A stretch of 64,000 nt of DNA from G942493375 sp942493375 (GTDB taxonomy: Bacteria; Armatimonadota; UBA5829), in NCBI GenBank assembly GCA_942493375.1, contig OW818698.1, forward strand, positions 6,634,001-6,698,000, written 5' to 3'. The translations under genes and the position numbers were made by a program. Positions 1 through 8,363 of this stretch are shown piece by piece. The notes beneath the pieces are model-generated. The model saw nothing but the letters and a program-made list of their open reading frames with translations, had not been told where the DNA came from and ran no database searches. How positions within the stretch are numbered: position 1 is the stretch's first letter; every line of letters starts with the position of its first letter.

Positions 1-46
1 CTCTGGAATAATCCAGTAAATTTGGTTGAATCTGTTCACATTTCAT
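1..46 (-). CDS. zinc-finger anti-sigma factor, N-terminal fragment
   Basis: Only the first 15 codons are in the window. The ATG overlaps the TGA of the upstream ECF sigma gene (ATGA), and the peptide begins MKCEQIQPNLLDYSR. An early Cys followed by L-x-x-Y is how zf-HC2 anti-sigma factors start. A translationally coupled anti-sigma directly after its sigma is the usual arrangement, so I infer it binds and inhibits the sigma factor. The zinc-binding HxxxCxxC and any membrane segment would lie outside the window. Confidence 0.65.
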   Translation of the reverse strand, partial: MKCEQIQPNLLDYSR

Positions 47-684
47 AATACTGAGTCCTTCTCAGTTTTTTCGCAAAGCTTCTTCAAACGCTGCCTTGCC
101 CTGAATAGACGGACCTTTAGGTTTTCCGGAGAAATGCCGGTCGCCTGACAAACCTCATCATATTCCAGTTCCTGGAAATGATAAAGTACTATCAGCATTC
201 TGTCATCATCTGACAATTCTGCCAGTGCAGCTATTACTGTATTCCATTCTGATGATGCAATTGCTGATTCTTCCGGGTTTAAATTGGTTGGAGCAGCAAT
301 CTCAAGAGTTGTTCCATCGTAGCGCTCAATGCTCTGTAGTTTTACTCGTTGCTTTGATGCTCTTGACCTAAGATAATCACGGGCAGTGTTTGTAGCAATG
401 CGATAAAGCCATGTGGTGAATTTTGAATCGCCTTTGAAAGTCGCAGCGGATTTCCATACCTTCACAAAGACATCAGAGACAGCTTCTTCAGCATCTTGCC
501 GGTTACCCAGTGTGCGCAGCAGCATTCCGAATATAGCTCTTTCATGTCGCGTGAAAAGTTCGCGCAGTGCGGCCTGGTCCTGCCTGGCACACATAGCCAG
601 CAGTTCCTCATTGCAGTCTATGTTACTTACCTGAGTACCATTGCTCAACTGCGATAACCATACCGCCTGTTCAATAGTCGCCAT
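43..684 (-). CDS. ECF-family RNA polymerase sigma factor
   Basis: This 213-residue protein has the two-domain ECF layout. Region 2 spans about residues 38-108 and includes FTTWLYRIATNTARDYLRSR, the promoter -10 melting and recognition helix. Region 4 spans about 148-202 with a helix-turn-helix that recognises the -35 element (QELEYDEVCQATGISPENLK). The N-terminus is about 30 residues longer than the family minimum. GGAG lies about 10 bases upstream of the ATG. The stop overlaps the start of an anti-sigma-like gene, so sigma and inhibitor are probably co-translated. The signal sensed and the regulon cannot be read from the sequence. Confidence 0.92.
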   Translation of the reverse strand: MATIEQAVWLSQLSNGTQVSNIDCNEELLAMCARQDQAALRELFTRHERAIFGMLLRTLGNRQDAEEAVSDVFVKVWKSAATFKGDSKFTTWLYRIATNTARDYLRSRASKQRVKLQSIERYDGTTLEIAAPTNLNPEESAIASSEWNTVIAALAELSDDDRMLIVLYHFQELEYDEVCQATGISPENLKVRLFRARQRLKKLCEKTEKDSVL

Positions 685-1178
685 CCGACTTGTCTCCAGA
701 GTACCAGAATCTCACCGATCGTGTCAAAGGTTCAGTTATTTAGACGGAGTAAGTTGTAATCAGTTACATGCTGGCTTGTATAATAATTGTGTTTCTACAT
801 GTAGTGATTAGAAATCATCAACTAATACGGATAGCCATGACATAGCATCCTATAATCTGGTTGTTTGCATACGAAGTGATTTTTGCATCCAATCGGGTAT
901 AATTGTATGGTTAATGATCTGCAGTGGTGAATTTATTTGACTGCGTGATTATTATTTTCAAGTAGTCATGGAAAAACACCATTCTGACCTGAGGCCATCC
1001 AGTGTATCTGCCGAATATATTACTGGACGTCTTCGAACAGAATCTCTGGCAATGCCGGGGAGAGCAGACATGGATGTATGCATTCTGAAATTTAGAACTG
1101 TTCTTTATTATTGGACGACCATCACAACAGACAGAAAATGAATAAAGTTGCTCTCATCGGTGAGAACGGAGGCGAACT
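685..1178. other. intergenic region, no supported gene
   Basis: This 494-base stretch lies between the divergent sigma and HD-GYP genes and is AT-rich. It holds several TATAAT hexamers (near 779, 851 and 898), but none has a convincing -35 partner at 17 bases. A 57-codon plus-strand reading frame (968-1141) has no SD and no recognisable sequence. Promoters for both flanking genes must lie here. Confidence 0.5.
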
Positions 1179-1784
1179 ATGAGTTGCGAAGTAAATACTA
1201 CAAATAACAATGATGTATCCACGTCACAGGCAGTCGCTGCCCTTATGGCGTTAGCGGGACAATGTGATGCTGGTGCCGAGGACCATGGAAAACGCGTTGC
1301 GGTTTATTCCAAAGTGCTTGGTCAGAGGATGGGACTTTCGGATTCCGATCTTAAGAATCTAGTCAATGCTGCTGCTCTACACGACATTGGTAAAATCACA
1401 ATATCCCAGAGTATACTCAACAAGATGGGGCGTTTAACGGTTGAAGAATTCGAGATAATGAAAATACACTCTACCGTTGCATTGAATGTATTGGCTAAAG
1501 TAGATTCTCTGCGCCCGGCTTCATCCCTCATCAAACATCACCATGAACGTTATGATGGCAAAGGCTATCCTGAAGGCCTTGTTGGTGATTCTATTCCATT
1601 AGGTGCTCGCATTATAAGTGTTGCTGAAACTTTCGATATCCTCGTATCAGGAGCTCCCTGGAAAGAAAAATGCAGTGTAAACGATGCATTTAACGAAATA
1701 GTCAGATGCTCTGGAACTCAGTTTGACCCCCAGGTAGTAGAAGCTCTCCGAGCGTCGATTGGAAATCAAGAGTTAAGCATATAG
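1179..1784 (+). CDS. HD-GYP domain protein (putative cyclic-di-GMP phosphodiesterase)
   Basis: The 201-residue protein is essentially a single HD-GYP domain with no sensor. Visible signatures are H36 in AEDHG, the HD pair H68-D69 with K72 (ALHDIGKITI), H97, a run of His at 120-122, and the GYP-type motif YDGKGYPEGL at 125-134, followed by GARIISVAETFD. In the family these residues bind two or three metals and hydrolyse cyclic-di-GMP. GGAGGC sits 7 bases before the ATG. With no receiver or membrane domain it probably works as a free phosphodiesterase or takes its input from a partner. A strong hairpin follows the stop. Confidence 0.88.
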   Translation: MSCEVNTTNNNDVSTSQAVAALMALAGQCDAGAEDHGKRVAVYSKVLGQRMGLSDSDLKNLVNAAALHDIGKITISQSILNKMGRLTVEEFEIMKIHSTVALNVLAKVDSLRPASSLIKHHHERYDGKGYPEGLVGDSIPLGARIISVAETFDILVSGAPWKEKCSVNDAFNEIVRCSGTQFDPQVVEALRASIGNQELSI

Positions 1785-1815
1785 ATTCCATAATCTAACT
1801 TAACCAACGATCGTA

Positions 1816-1837
1816 GGGAGGCCCTTCGCGGCCTCCC
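1816..1837 (+). terminator. strong GC hairpin after the HD-GYP gene
   Basis: GGGAGGCC and GGCCTCCC form an 8-bp perfect stem around the loop CTTCGC, about 30 bases after the stop codon. The T-tract is poor (TCTAAAAATC), so termination is likely but not textbook. Confidence 0.6.
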
Positions 1838-2049
1838 TCTAAAAATCCACTTTGTAGCAATACCCCAAGATGATTATGACCTTCATGTTACCCAAATAAC
1901 GTTCCTGACTTCGTAGATAAGCCCTGATTATGGTATTATTATATTCGGAAATGCACTTATTTCTGTCGATGTGATAGATAATCCAATCCTGTTATTTTAC
2001 GGGTCCGAGCGAATAACTTTTACGAAAATCCAGGGGTGAACCGGCAATT

Positions 2050-2871
2050 TTGACTATATGCAGGCGGATAACCGCCAATCGTTGTATTCCATCAATTCTA
2101 CTTTCGGTTTTTTTATGTCTAATTTTAGTCGCTGTATACTATTGGCATTTATCAAAAAAACATCAACTGAATCCAGTTTTAAATCGCCTTCAAGGGCTCG
2201 TTGTGTGTATTGACCCCGGGCATCCCACAGAGTTCAACAGTGGTATGCATCATGTTAGAGGGATGCGGGAAGTTGATATTAACTGGCAAGTCTCCCTTAA
2301 GCTTAGAAAAGTTCTGGAAGCTTCAGGATTTCAAGTTGTGCTGACGAAGAAGCAGCGTGACCAACTGGTTTCTAATCCGCGACGATCTATTATTGCCAAT
2401 GATGCTGGTGCGTCTTTAATGGTCAGGATTCACTGCGATGCAGGCCCCAGTCAGGGTTATACTATCTATTATCCAAACAAGGTCGGGTATGATGGCAAGA
2501 ATTATGGGCCGGGCAAGTTTGTCAGAGTGGCCAGCCGTATAGCAGCTTTTCGTATACGCTCAGGTATGAATCATGGATTGAACGGAATCCTCAGAGATCG
2601 TGGTGTCAGGGGAGAAAGCCGCACCAGAGTTGGTGAATGGAAAGGTGCCCTGCGTGGATCTGTCTATGTAAAAGTTCCAGTAGTGACTATTGAAATGGTC
2701 TTCTTGAATAACTTCCACGATTCAGAGTTTATAAAAACAGATTCGGGCCAGAACAAAATGGCTAAAGCCATCGCCGATGGAATTATACTGGCATTAAATG
2801 ACTCAAGAATACTGAAACCAATCAAACAACACACCAAGCAATATATACAGACAATAAAGCCCAAGGCTTGA
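2050..2871 (+). CDS. membrane-anchored N-acetylmuramoyl-L-alanine amidase (Amidase_3)
   Basis: It cleaves the amide bond between MurNAc and L-alanine in peptidoglycan. One transmembrane or signal-anchor helix covers about residues 15-32. The Amidase_3 zinc ligands and catalytic Glu are visible: H58 (IDPGHP), E74 (GMREVDIN), H128 (VRIHCDA) and E216 (VTIEMVFLNN). No cell-wall-binding repeats follow, so the domain is tethered by the N-terminal helix on the periplasmic side. The start is TTG with GGGGTG about 10 bases upstream; it is the only start giving a complete anchor. The kdsD-like gene begins 36 bases downstream on the same strand. Confidence 0.88.
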   Translation: MTICRRITANRCIPSILLSVFLCLILVAVYYWHLSKKHQLNPVLNRLQGLVVCIDPGHPTEFNSGMHHVRGMREVDINWQVSLKLRKVLEASGFQVVLTKKQRDQLVSNPRRSIIANDAGASLMVRIHCDAGPSQGYTIYYPNKVGYDGKNYGPGKFVRVASRIAAFRIRSGMNHGLNGILRDRGVRGESRTRVGEWKGALRGSVYVKVPVVTIEMVFLNNFHDSEFIKTDSGQNKMAKAIADGIILALNDSRILKPIKQHTKQYIQTIKPKA

Positions 2872-2907
2872 AGTCTGAAAACTAATAGAAAGTATGGTTC
2901 TCAAATT

Positions 2908-3897
2908 ATGAGCAAGTCACCAAACTATGATGAAGCAATTATCTCCAGGGGTATAGCAGTATTGGAGAGTGAAGGCAGCGCTGTTATGGACTTGCGAGAG
3001 AGAGTGGGGGAAGCTTTCGTTAAGGCTGTAAATTTGATAGCTTCATCGGGTGGGAAACTGGTGATTACCGGTATGGGTAAATCGGGCTCTATCGGTCGAA
3101 AACTTTCAGGTACATTCGCCAGCACTGGAACACCATCATTCTTCATGCATCCTGCTGAGAGTATTCATGGAGACCTGGGTATGTTGACCGCGGATGACAT
3201 TGTGCTTGCACTATCTAACAGCGGTGAAACAGAAGAGATCGTAAGGATCCTGCCTGCAATAGCTAGAATTGGCGCCCGAATGATCTCGCTTGTAGGCCGG
3301 GTGGAATCCACTCTTGCACAATATTCAGAGGTTGTGTTGGATGTTGCAGTCAAAGAGGAAGCATGCCCCCTGGGGTTGGCACCGACTACATCTACAACGG
3401 CTGCATTGGCTATGGGTGATGCACTGGCTCTAGCTGTTATGGAAGTGCGGAATTTCACCAGCGAAGATTATGCCCTGAGGCATCCGGGTGGGACTCTGGG
3501 CAGAAGACTTCTCATGCTGGTTTCAGATGTTATGCGTTCAGGGGATGCTATCGCTGTAGTCTCAGAAAATGCGACAGTGATGGAAGCGATGTTTGCCATT
3601 ACAAAATCAGGTGCAGGCGCTTCTTGTGTAGTCGACCAGGATGGAAAGCTTGCAGGTATAGTAACTGATGGGGATATACGGCGATCTATCCTGAACGATG
3701 AGAAAGCCCTGACCAAATATGTCTGCAATATTATGACTCGTGATCCGCGTGTCATTGCTCCGGATAGATTGGCTACCGAAGGTCTCCGTGCAATGGAGTA
3801 TAAAGGTAAGCTTATTGGCGAAATAGCTGTAGTAGAAGATGGCAAACCAGTCGGAGTATTAATGCTGAAGGATCTGGTATCTGTTGGGTTAGTATAG
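2908..3897 (+). CDS. kdsD: KpsF/GutQ-family arabinose-5-phosphate isomerase
   Basis: It interconverts ribulose-5-phosphate and arabinose-5-phosphate, the first committed step to Kdo of lipopolysaccharide. The 329-residue length and order match the family: an SIS sugar-phosphate-binding domain at about 35-170 (VITGMGKSGSIGRKLSGT, LSNSGETEEI), the conserved HPGGTLGRRL at about 190, then two CBS domains at about 203-265 and 268-325. The SD is weak. It may be co-transcribed with the amidase ahead of it. Its presence argues for an outer membrane with Kdo. The GutQ versus KdsD role cannot be separated by sequence alone. Confidence 0.92.
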   Translation: MSKSPNYDEAIISRGIAVLESEGSAVMDLRERVGEAFVKAVNLIASSGGKLVITGMGKSGSIGRKLSGTFASTGTPSFFMHPAESIHGDLGMLTADDIVLALSNSGETEEIVRILPAIARIGARMISLVGRVESTLAQYSEVVLDVAVKEEACPLGLAPTTSTTAALAMGDALALAVMEVRNFTSEDYALRHPGGTLGRRLLMLVSDVMRSGDAIAVVSENATVMEAMFAITKSGAGASCVVDQDGKLAGIVTDGDIRRSILNDEKALTKYVCNIMTRDPRVIAPDRLATEGLRAMEYKGKLIGEIAVVEDGKPVGVLMLKDLVSVGLV

Positions 3898-3910
3898 GCT
3901 AAATTGTGGT

Positions 3911-3927
3911 GCAGGCTTCCAGCCTGC
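3911..3927. repeat. GCAGGC dispersed palindrome, copy 1
   Basis: GCAGGCT and AGCCTGC form a 7-bp hairpin with the 3-base loop TCC. The same module, with one compensatory base-pair change, occurs at 13567-13583, and both are preceded by GTG(G/A)T and followed by G. Immediately downstream is a partial copy of the CTTCAGGATGAC repeat family seen at 46263 and 51992. Confidence 0.6.
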
Positions 3928-4020
3928 GATATCCCTTCGTTCTTCAGGATGACGGAGGTATGTGTAGACAGAGTGTTTGCTGGGTAGAGTTATTCAAAGC
4001 ATATCTCTAAGAGGTTTTTT

Positions 4021-4695
4021 ATGTCGATTGAAACAATTGCAGAGAAACAAGTCCGTGTGAAGAAGATTATTGAGCTTCTGTATGGCGAATATCCGGATGC
4101 CAAGTGCTCACTGGATTTTGGTACACCGCATCAGTTGATGGTTACCACCATTCTTGCGGCACAGTGTACGGATGAGCGCGTCAACCAGGTCACTCCAGAA
4201 TTATTTAAGAAGTATCCTGATGTATATGCGTTTGCAGAGGCATCATATTCAGAGCTTCAAGATATGATCAAATCCACTGGTTTCTTTCGCAACAAGACAA
4301 TATCGATAATAGAATCTGCCAGGCAGATTGTAGCTGAACACGGTGGTGAGGTTCCGAACACTATGGGTGAGCTGACTTCACTTACCGGAGTAGGCCGTAA
4401 GACCGCCAACCTAATAATGGGTGTAGCTTATGGTCAACCTGCAGTGATTGTTGATACCCACGTGAAGCGGATTTCATTCAGGCTGGGACTTACTGAAAAC
4501 ACTGATCCCGGCAAGATAGAGAATGACTTGCGCGAAATTCTCCCTGAAGAGGACTCAACCAATTTCAACCACTTACTTGTATATCATGGTAGAGCAGTCT
4601 GCAAAGCTCCAAAACCAAAATGTGATATATGCTTATTGATTGGTTTATGTCCGTATGGACAGGGAACACTTACCCGGAGTGAGACTGACGAGTAA
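4021..4695 (+). CDS. nth: endonuclease III (DNA glycosylase/AP lyase)
   Basis: A base-excision-repair enzyme that removes oxidised pyrimidines and cleaves the abasic site. The helix-hairpin-helix is LTGVGRKTANLIMG, with catalytic Lys K127. The catalytic Asp is D145 (IVDTHVKRIS). The C-terminal [4Fe-4S] ligands have the standard C-x6-C-x2-C-x5-C spacing (CKAPKPKCDICLLIGLC). The 224-residue length is normal. AAGAGG lies 6 bases before the ATG. Its 3' end overlaps by 26 bases the end of the convergent TPR-like gene. Confidence 0.96.
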   Translation: MSIETIAEKQVRVKKIIELLYGEYPDAKCSLDFGTPHQLMVTTILAAQCTDERVNQVTPELFKKYPDVYAFAEASYSELQDMIKSTGFFRNKTISIIESARQIVAEHGGEVPNTMGELTSLTGVGRKTANLIMGVAYGQPAVIVDTHVKRISFRLGLTENTDPGKIENDLREILPEEDSTNFNHLLVYHGRAVCKAPKPKCDICLLIGLCPYGQGTLTRSETDE

Positions 4696-5254
4696 CTCGC
4701 TTGTTGCCACCGGTCTTCTCCTGAAGAGTGAGTATCAGCTTGGCAATAATCTTCTTGTTGAATGGGTCATTGCAGTAAGCGAACGACTTTTTGGCATATA
4801 CAAGAGCTGTTGAATAGTCTTTATATTCAATAGCGTAAAGCAGCGATGCAAGCCTGTTTAGGTCCCAGGAATTGGGATTGTTGCTGATACCCTCTTTAAG
4901 AAATATAAGAGCACTTTTTGGACTCTTGTATCCCCGGATATATATGTACATCCCTGATGCGTAGGCTTCCTCAAAATGAGGGTCCAGGTCCACTATCATG
5001 CGGAACATGCCGATCAGTTCCTTGTTAGCAGTCCAGTCGCCGTTTTTTGCTACGAACTCATGATGGTATGCATCAGCTTTGATCCAGAGTAGATTCGCTG
5101 CAACGGTTCGGAACTCTCCGGCCATTGCATATATGCTGGAGCCCTTTGAAGCTATCTGTCCCACGCCTGGCAGTGGTTTCATCGATGATTCGACTACACA
5201 GGCCATGGCAAAGAGTATACCAGCTGCCAGCAGTATTTTCTGTGATTTTGTCAT
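4670..5254 (-). CDS. membrane-anchored TPR-like hypothetical protein
   Basis: This 194-residue protein has an N-terminal hydrophobic helix (about residues 6-22, LLAAGILFAMACVVESS) that reads as a signal anchor. The body is helical with TPR-like pairs (VDLDPHFEEAYASGMYIYI, GISNNPNSWDLNRLASLLY, DYSTALVYAKKSFAYC). The segment LLWIKADAYHHEF is also distinctive. It is the last of four closely packed genes after an ABC ATPase and permease, and its ATG overlaps the stop of the small membrane protein (ATGA). I infer an accessory role for the transporter. No enzymatic motif is visible. Confidence 0.7.
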   Translation of the reverse strand: MTKSQKILLAAGILFAMACVVESSMKPLPGVGQIASKGSSIYAMAGEFRTVAANLLWIKADAYHHEFVAKNGDWTANKELIGMFRMIVDLDPHFEEAYASGMYIYIRGYKSPKSALIFLKEGISNNPNSWDLNRLASLLYAIEYKDYSTALVYAKKSFAYCNDPFNKKIIAKLILTLQEKTGGNKRVTRQSHSG

Positions 5255-5454
5255 ACCGGATTCCTCTTGCGTTTTATTAACACAGTAGCGCCCAGTAGCA
5301 GGGCTACGATTAGTAAGGCTATAAGTTGGAAATGGATCTCTTTTATGTACCGGATATCATCCCAATGGTGCATAGCTTCTTCATGACCAGCATGAGCGAA
5401 TGCGGGTGTCGATAGCATGACTACGAATAGACTGTAAAATATACTTCTAATCAC
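5251..5454 (-). CDS. small exported membrane protein with a His-rich segment
   Basis: At 67 residues it has a clear signal peptide (IFYSLFVVMLSTPAFA, probable cleavage before HAGHEE), a short periplasmic stretch rich in His and acidic residues (HAGHEEAMHHWDD), one transmembrane helix (about 43-60) and a basic tail (KRKRNPV) on the cytoplasmic side. It lies one base downstream of the permease and overlaps the TPR gene by 4 bases, so it belongs to the transporter operon. The HxxH clusters could bind metal, but that is speculation. Confidence 0.7.
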   Translation of the reverse strand: MIRSIFYSLFVVMLSTPAFAHAGHEEAMHHWDDIRYIKEIHFQLIALLIVALLLGATVLIKRKRNPV

Positions 5455-5455
5455 G

Positions 5456-6223
5456 TCAGACTTCCTTTTTTGAGAACATGGCAGTTCCAGCCAGCAGGAC
5501 TACCGTGCAATATAGAATTCCATAGAATGCAACCTGAGCCATATATGTTGCAGGCACCGGATCATGATGGACAAGTGAGTCTTTCATGTTAAAGCATTCC
5601 AGATTCGGTAGTATGTGGTAGATAATGCCGAATCCTGTCTTCACAAGTACATTGGAAGCAGAATCAACGACATGCCCCAGATAACCTATTTTGACTGTTC
5701 CGAATACATAAGCCATAAAGGTCATAATACCGGCTATAGGTGATGAGGCAACTGTGGAAAGGGTCAGTGCAATCGCTAGTATTATGGCTGATTGCAGTGT
5801 AGTAAACGCAACTGCAAGAACCAGATTGGTATCAAAGGTATGTTCGTAAGATACGATTAATATACCGAAAACGACGCTCATCACCATAATTGCTACGATT
5901 ATCGTCAATAGGCTGCCGACATATTTTCCCATCAGATACTGTGCTCTGGTCAATGGACGGGCGAGTATAGGGTACAGGTTCTTGGTCTCAAGATCCTGAG
6001 GGACTCCCGAGCAACCCAGTGCAATAGCCAGCATTCCTCCACCGAATAGAATGCTTGTCATGCACAGATCCTTCAGTATCTTGATCTGCACTCCCTGGGT
6101 GAAAATGGAAAGAAGAGTTGAACCAGCGATCACGGCCAGTATTATTAAGCAGAGCACGTGGAAAACGTGTTTGCGTGTATTCTCCAGTATTGATAATTTT
6201 GCCAGTATGAGTATAGTGCGCAT
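5456..6223 (-). CDS. ABC-2-type transporter permease
   Basis: A polytopic membrane protein of about 255 residues with roughly six hydrophobic segments, characteristic of ABC-2 export permeases. The cytoplasmic loop KNLYPILARPLTRAQYLMGKY matches the typical ABC-2 loop contacting the ATPase. I placed the start at the internal ATG (MRTILILAK) because AGGAGCGAGGAAT precedes it at ideal spacing; an in-frame ATG nine codons upstream has no such site. It follows the ATPase by about 40 bases. The substrate is unknown; lipid, polysaccharide or drug export are the usual possibilities. Confidence 0.85.
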   Translation of the reverse strand: MRTILILAKLSILENTRKHVFHVLCLIILAVIAGSTLLSIFTQGVQIKILKDLCMTSILFGGGMLAIALGCSGVPQDLETKNLYPILARPLTRAQYLMGKYVGSLLTIIVAIMVMSVVFGILIVSYEHTFDTNLVLAVAFTTLQSAIILAIALTLSTVASSPIAGIMTFMAYVFGTVKIGYLGHVVDSASNVLVKTGFGIIYHILPNLECFNMKDSLVHHDPVPATYMAQVAFYGILYCTVVLLAGTAMFSKKEV

Positions 6224-6261
6224 ATTCCTCGCTCCTATGGATTTTGTCATTCGAATATTAT

Positions 6262-7170
6262 CTAAGCGGCCAGCCGCAGAAATGCCTCTTCAAGGGATTC
6301 GTGCCTTGTGTTGATCTCGTTCGCTTGCACGCCCATCTCTTCCAGAGCACGTGTGATTTCATACAGGCTGTCAGGTGCAACGTTGATGATGCTCTGATTG
6401 CCTGCGATCCTGATCTGCGTCTGCAGGAAACTCAGCCGAGTTTTATGCTCATCAGTCAGAGCATCCAATATAATCTCGATCATCGGTGTTCCGCTTCGTA
6501 TACTCTGTGGAGGTCCGCATGCGACCAGACTGCCGCGTTTCATTATTGCTACTGTATCGCAGATATCTTCGATCTCACTTAAAACGTGAGAACTGAGGAA
6601 AATGGTCACACCTTCAGATTTTAGATGAGCAAGTAGATCGCGAGTGTGCCTGCGACCGATGGGGTCCAGTCCGCTGGTAGGTTCATCCAGTATCAGAAGC
6701 TTTGGCCTACTGACTAGTGCCTGAGCTATACCTACACGCTGTGTCAGTCCCTTTGAGAGCTTCGAAATCGGAGTTTTTGTATATTCCGATATCCCTGCAA
6801 GTTCAATCGCTTCCATTGCCAGTGTTTCCGCTTGCTTGCCTGAAAATCCGGACAGTTGAGCGTGCAGACTGACGACTTCGATGGGTTTTAAAAACTTGGG
6901 GAAATATGGCTGTTCAGGTAGATATCCGATGTCTTTGCGGGACTTTGGATCAGATGCATGCAGATCAAACAGACGCACTTCACCGGAAGTTGGCTCCAGA
7001 AAGTTAAGAATCATCTTAATGGTTGTCGTCTTGCCTGCTCCATTTGGGCCTAGAAAACCAAACGCAGTACCCTCCGCCACTTCGATGCTAAGGGAGTCCA
7101 CAGCGAGTCGGGTCTTTTTATCAGGAAGTTTATAAGATTTGGTCAGTGATTTCGTCTGTATCGGAAACAT
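6262..7170 (-). CDS. ABC transporter ATP-binding protein
   Basis: It energises the adjacent ABC-2 permease. Visible motifs are Walker A GPNGAGKTTT (41-50), the signature SKGLTQR (139-145), Walker B LLILDEP (158-164) and H-loop H195 (SSHVLSE). The C-terminal extension of about 90 residues is common in CcmA/NatA-type ATPases. The start at MFPIQTK is chosen because GGAG lies 5 bases upstream; a start 19 codons earlier would add an unlikely hydrophobic leader. It is the first gene of the cassette ATPase-permease-small membrane protein-TPR protein. Confidence 0.92.
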   Translation of the reverse strand: MFPIQTKSLTKSYKLPDKKTRLAVDSLSIEVAEGTAFGFLGPNGAGKTTTIKMILNFLEPTSGEVRLFDLHASDPKSRKDIGYLPEQPYFPKFLKPIEVVSLHAQLSGFSGKQAETLAMEAIELAGISEYTKTPISKLSKGLTQRVGIAQALVSRPKLLILDEPTSGLDPIGRRHTRDLLAHLKSEGVTIFLSSHVLSEIEDICDTVAIMKRGSLVACGPPQSIRSGTPMIEIILDALTDEHKTRLSFLQTQIRIAGNQSIINVAPDSLYEITRALEEMGVQANEINTRHESLEEAFLRLAA

Positions 7171-7361
7171 ATTTACTCCAAAAACGCAGAATGACAAATT
7201 ATATATACCGTATACAATTATCGGCATCCAAGCTTGTGTGATTTAGGTATATGTTAATCGATGAGTGATTCCAACAAATACGGCAGGAATGAGCCAGGCT
7301 TTCGCATAATATGATAGTTGATATATTCGACAGCGGATCATGCTGTATATGGAGGCATTGA

Positions 7362-8279
7362 ATGTCGTTTGAAATGGTTGATTACAAAGATTTCGGCGCT
7401 TGTGTGCGCTTGTCTAATGGCGAAGTAGAGGTTTTACTTACTGCTGATATCGGCCCTAGAGTTATTGCCTATCGGTTTATTGGCGATAAAAATATGCTGG
7501 CTGAGATAGGTCCTGAGATCAAAGTCGATACTGATCTGGGCACCTGGCACCCGCGTGGCGGTCACAGACTCTGGCATGCACCTGAAGCTAAACCCCGCAG
7601 TTACAGTCCGGACAATGACCCGGTAGCGATCGTTAAGGAGAGCGAGTTCTCTGTGAGGGCTACGGAGATTGTTGAGCCGGCGACTGGTATCGTAAAAGAG
7701 ATTATAGTGACTCTGGCAGATTCAGGGACTAAAGTGACAATCGAGCACAGACTCACCAATACCAACCTGTGGACCATTGAACTTGCTCCCTGGGCTCTGA
7801 CAATTATGCGTTCGGGTGGAAAGACAATAATCCCACAGGAGCCATTCATCCCACATACAGACAAGCTATTGCCTGCAAGACCGATGGTCCTGTGGAACTA
7901 CACCGATCTCAGCGACTCCAGATGGTGCTGGGGCAAGAAGTTTGTCACACTGCTGTGCGATGCATCAATCACACATCCGCAGAAACTTGGTGTAGCCAAT
8001 AAGCGAGGCTGGGCTGGGTATCTGGTAGACGGCTCCCTGTTCGTCAAGAAGTTTCCATACATAGAGGGTGAAACCTATCCCGACAACGGATGCAACTTTG
8101 AAACATTCACCAGCGGAGACTTCATGGAAGTAGAGACTGTCGGCACCTACGGATCAGTTCATCCCGACTGCACAGCAGTCCACGTAGAAAACTGGTTCCT
8201 CTTCAAAGGAGTCCAACCCGGAGATACAGAGGATTCCCTGGAAGCAGCAATAACACCGCTGGTAGCTTCAGCAAAATAA
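7362..8279 (+). CDS. DUF4380-like protein, predicted galactose-mutarotase-like fold
   Basis: A soluble 305-residue protein without a signal peptide. The sequence starts with an FGACVRLSNGEVEVLLTADIGPRV strand pattern, followed by GGHRLWHAPE and later PYIEGETYPDNGCNFETFT, which I associate with the DUF4380 family of aldose-epimerase-like proteins. The function in that family is not established; sugar binding or epimerisation is the reasonable guess. GGAGGC precedes the ATG by 7 bases. It stands alone, convergent with larC, and the two are separated by an inverted tandem repeat. Confidence 0.7.
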   Translation: MSFEMVDYKDFGACVRLSNGEVEVLLTADIGPRVIAYRFIGDKNMLAEIGPEIKVDTDLGTWHPRGGHRLWHAPEAKPRSYSPDNDPVAIVKESEFSVRATEIVEPATGIVKEIIVTLADSGTKVTIEHRLTNTNLWTIELAPWALTIMRSGGKTIIPQEPFIPHTDKLLPARPMVLWNYTDLSDSRWCWGKKFVTLLCDASITHPQKLGVANKRGWAGYLVDGSLFVKKFPYIEGETYPDNGCNFETFTSGDFMEVETVGTYGSVHPDCTAVHVENWFLFKGVQPGDTEDSLEAAITPLVASAK

Positions 8280-8283
8280 ATTT

Positions 8284-8363
8284 GAGTCCTATAAGTCCTA
8301 TTGGTCCTATTAGTCTTACCATTTCCGCAAGACCAATAGGACTAATAGGACTAATAGGACTTA
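8284..8363. repeat. inverted array of a 9-base AGTCCTATT repeat
   Basis: The left arm carries AGTCCTATA, AGTCCTATT, GGTCCTATT and AGTCTT; the right arm carries the complement (GGACTAATA repeated). The arms fold into a hairpin of about 35 bp around CATTTCCGC, tolerating a few G-T pairs. It fills the gap between the convergent DUF4380 and larC genes and includes the larC stop codon. Its position suggests a bidirectional terminator, and its internal periodicity suggests growth by slippage. Confidence 0.75.

Noticed and set aside
968..1141. 57-codon plus-strand gene
   Set aside because: No SD, no hydrophobic or domain pattern, and random-looking composition.
2925..3845. Series of minus-strand frames opposite kdsD
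   Set aside because: They are antisense shadows of a well-supported gene, with Ser/Ala/Ile-rich composition expected from its codon bias.
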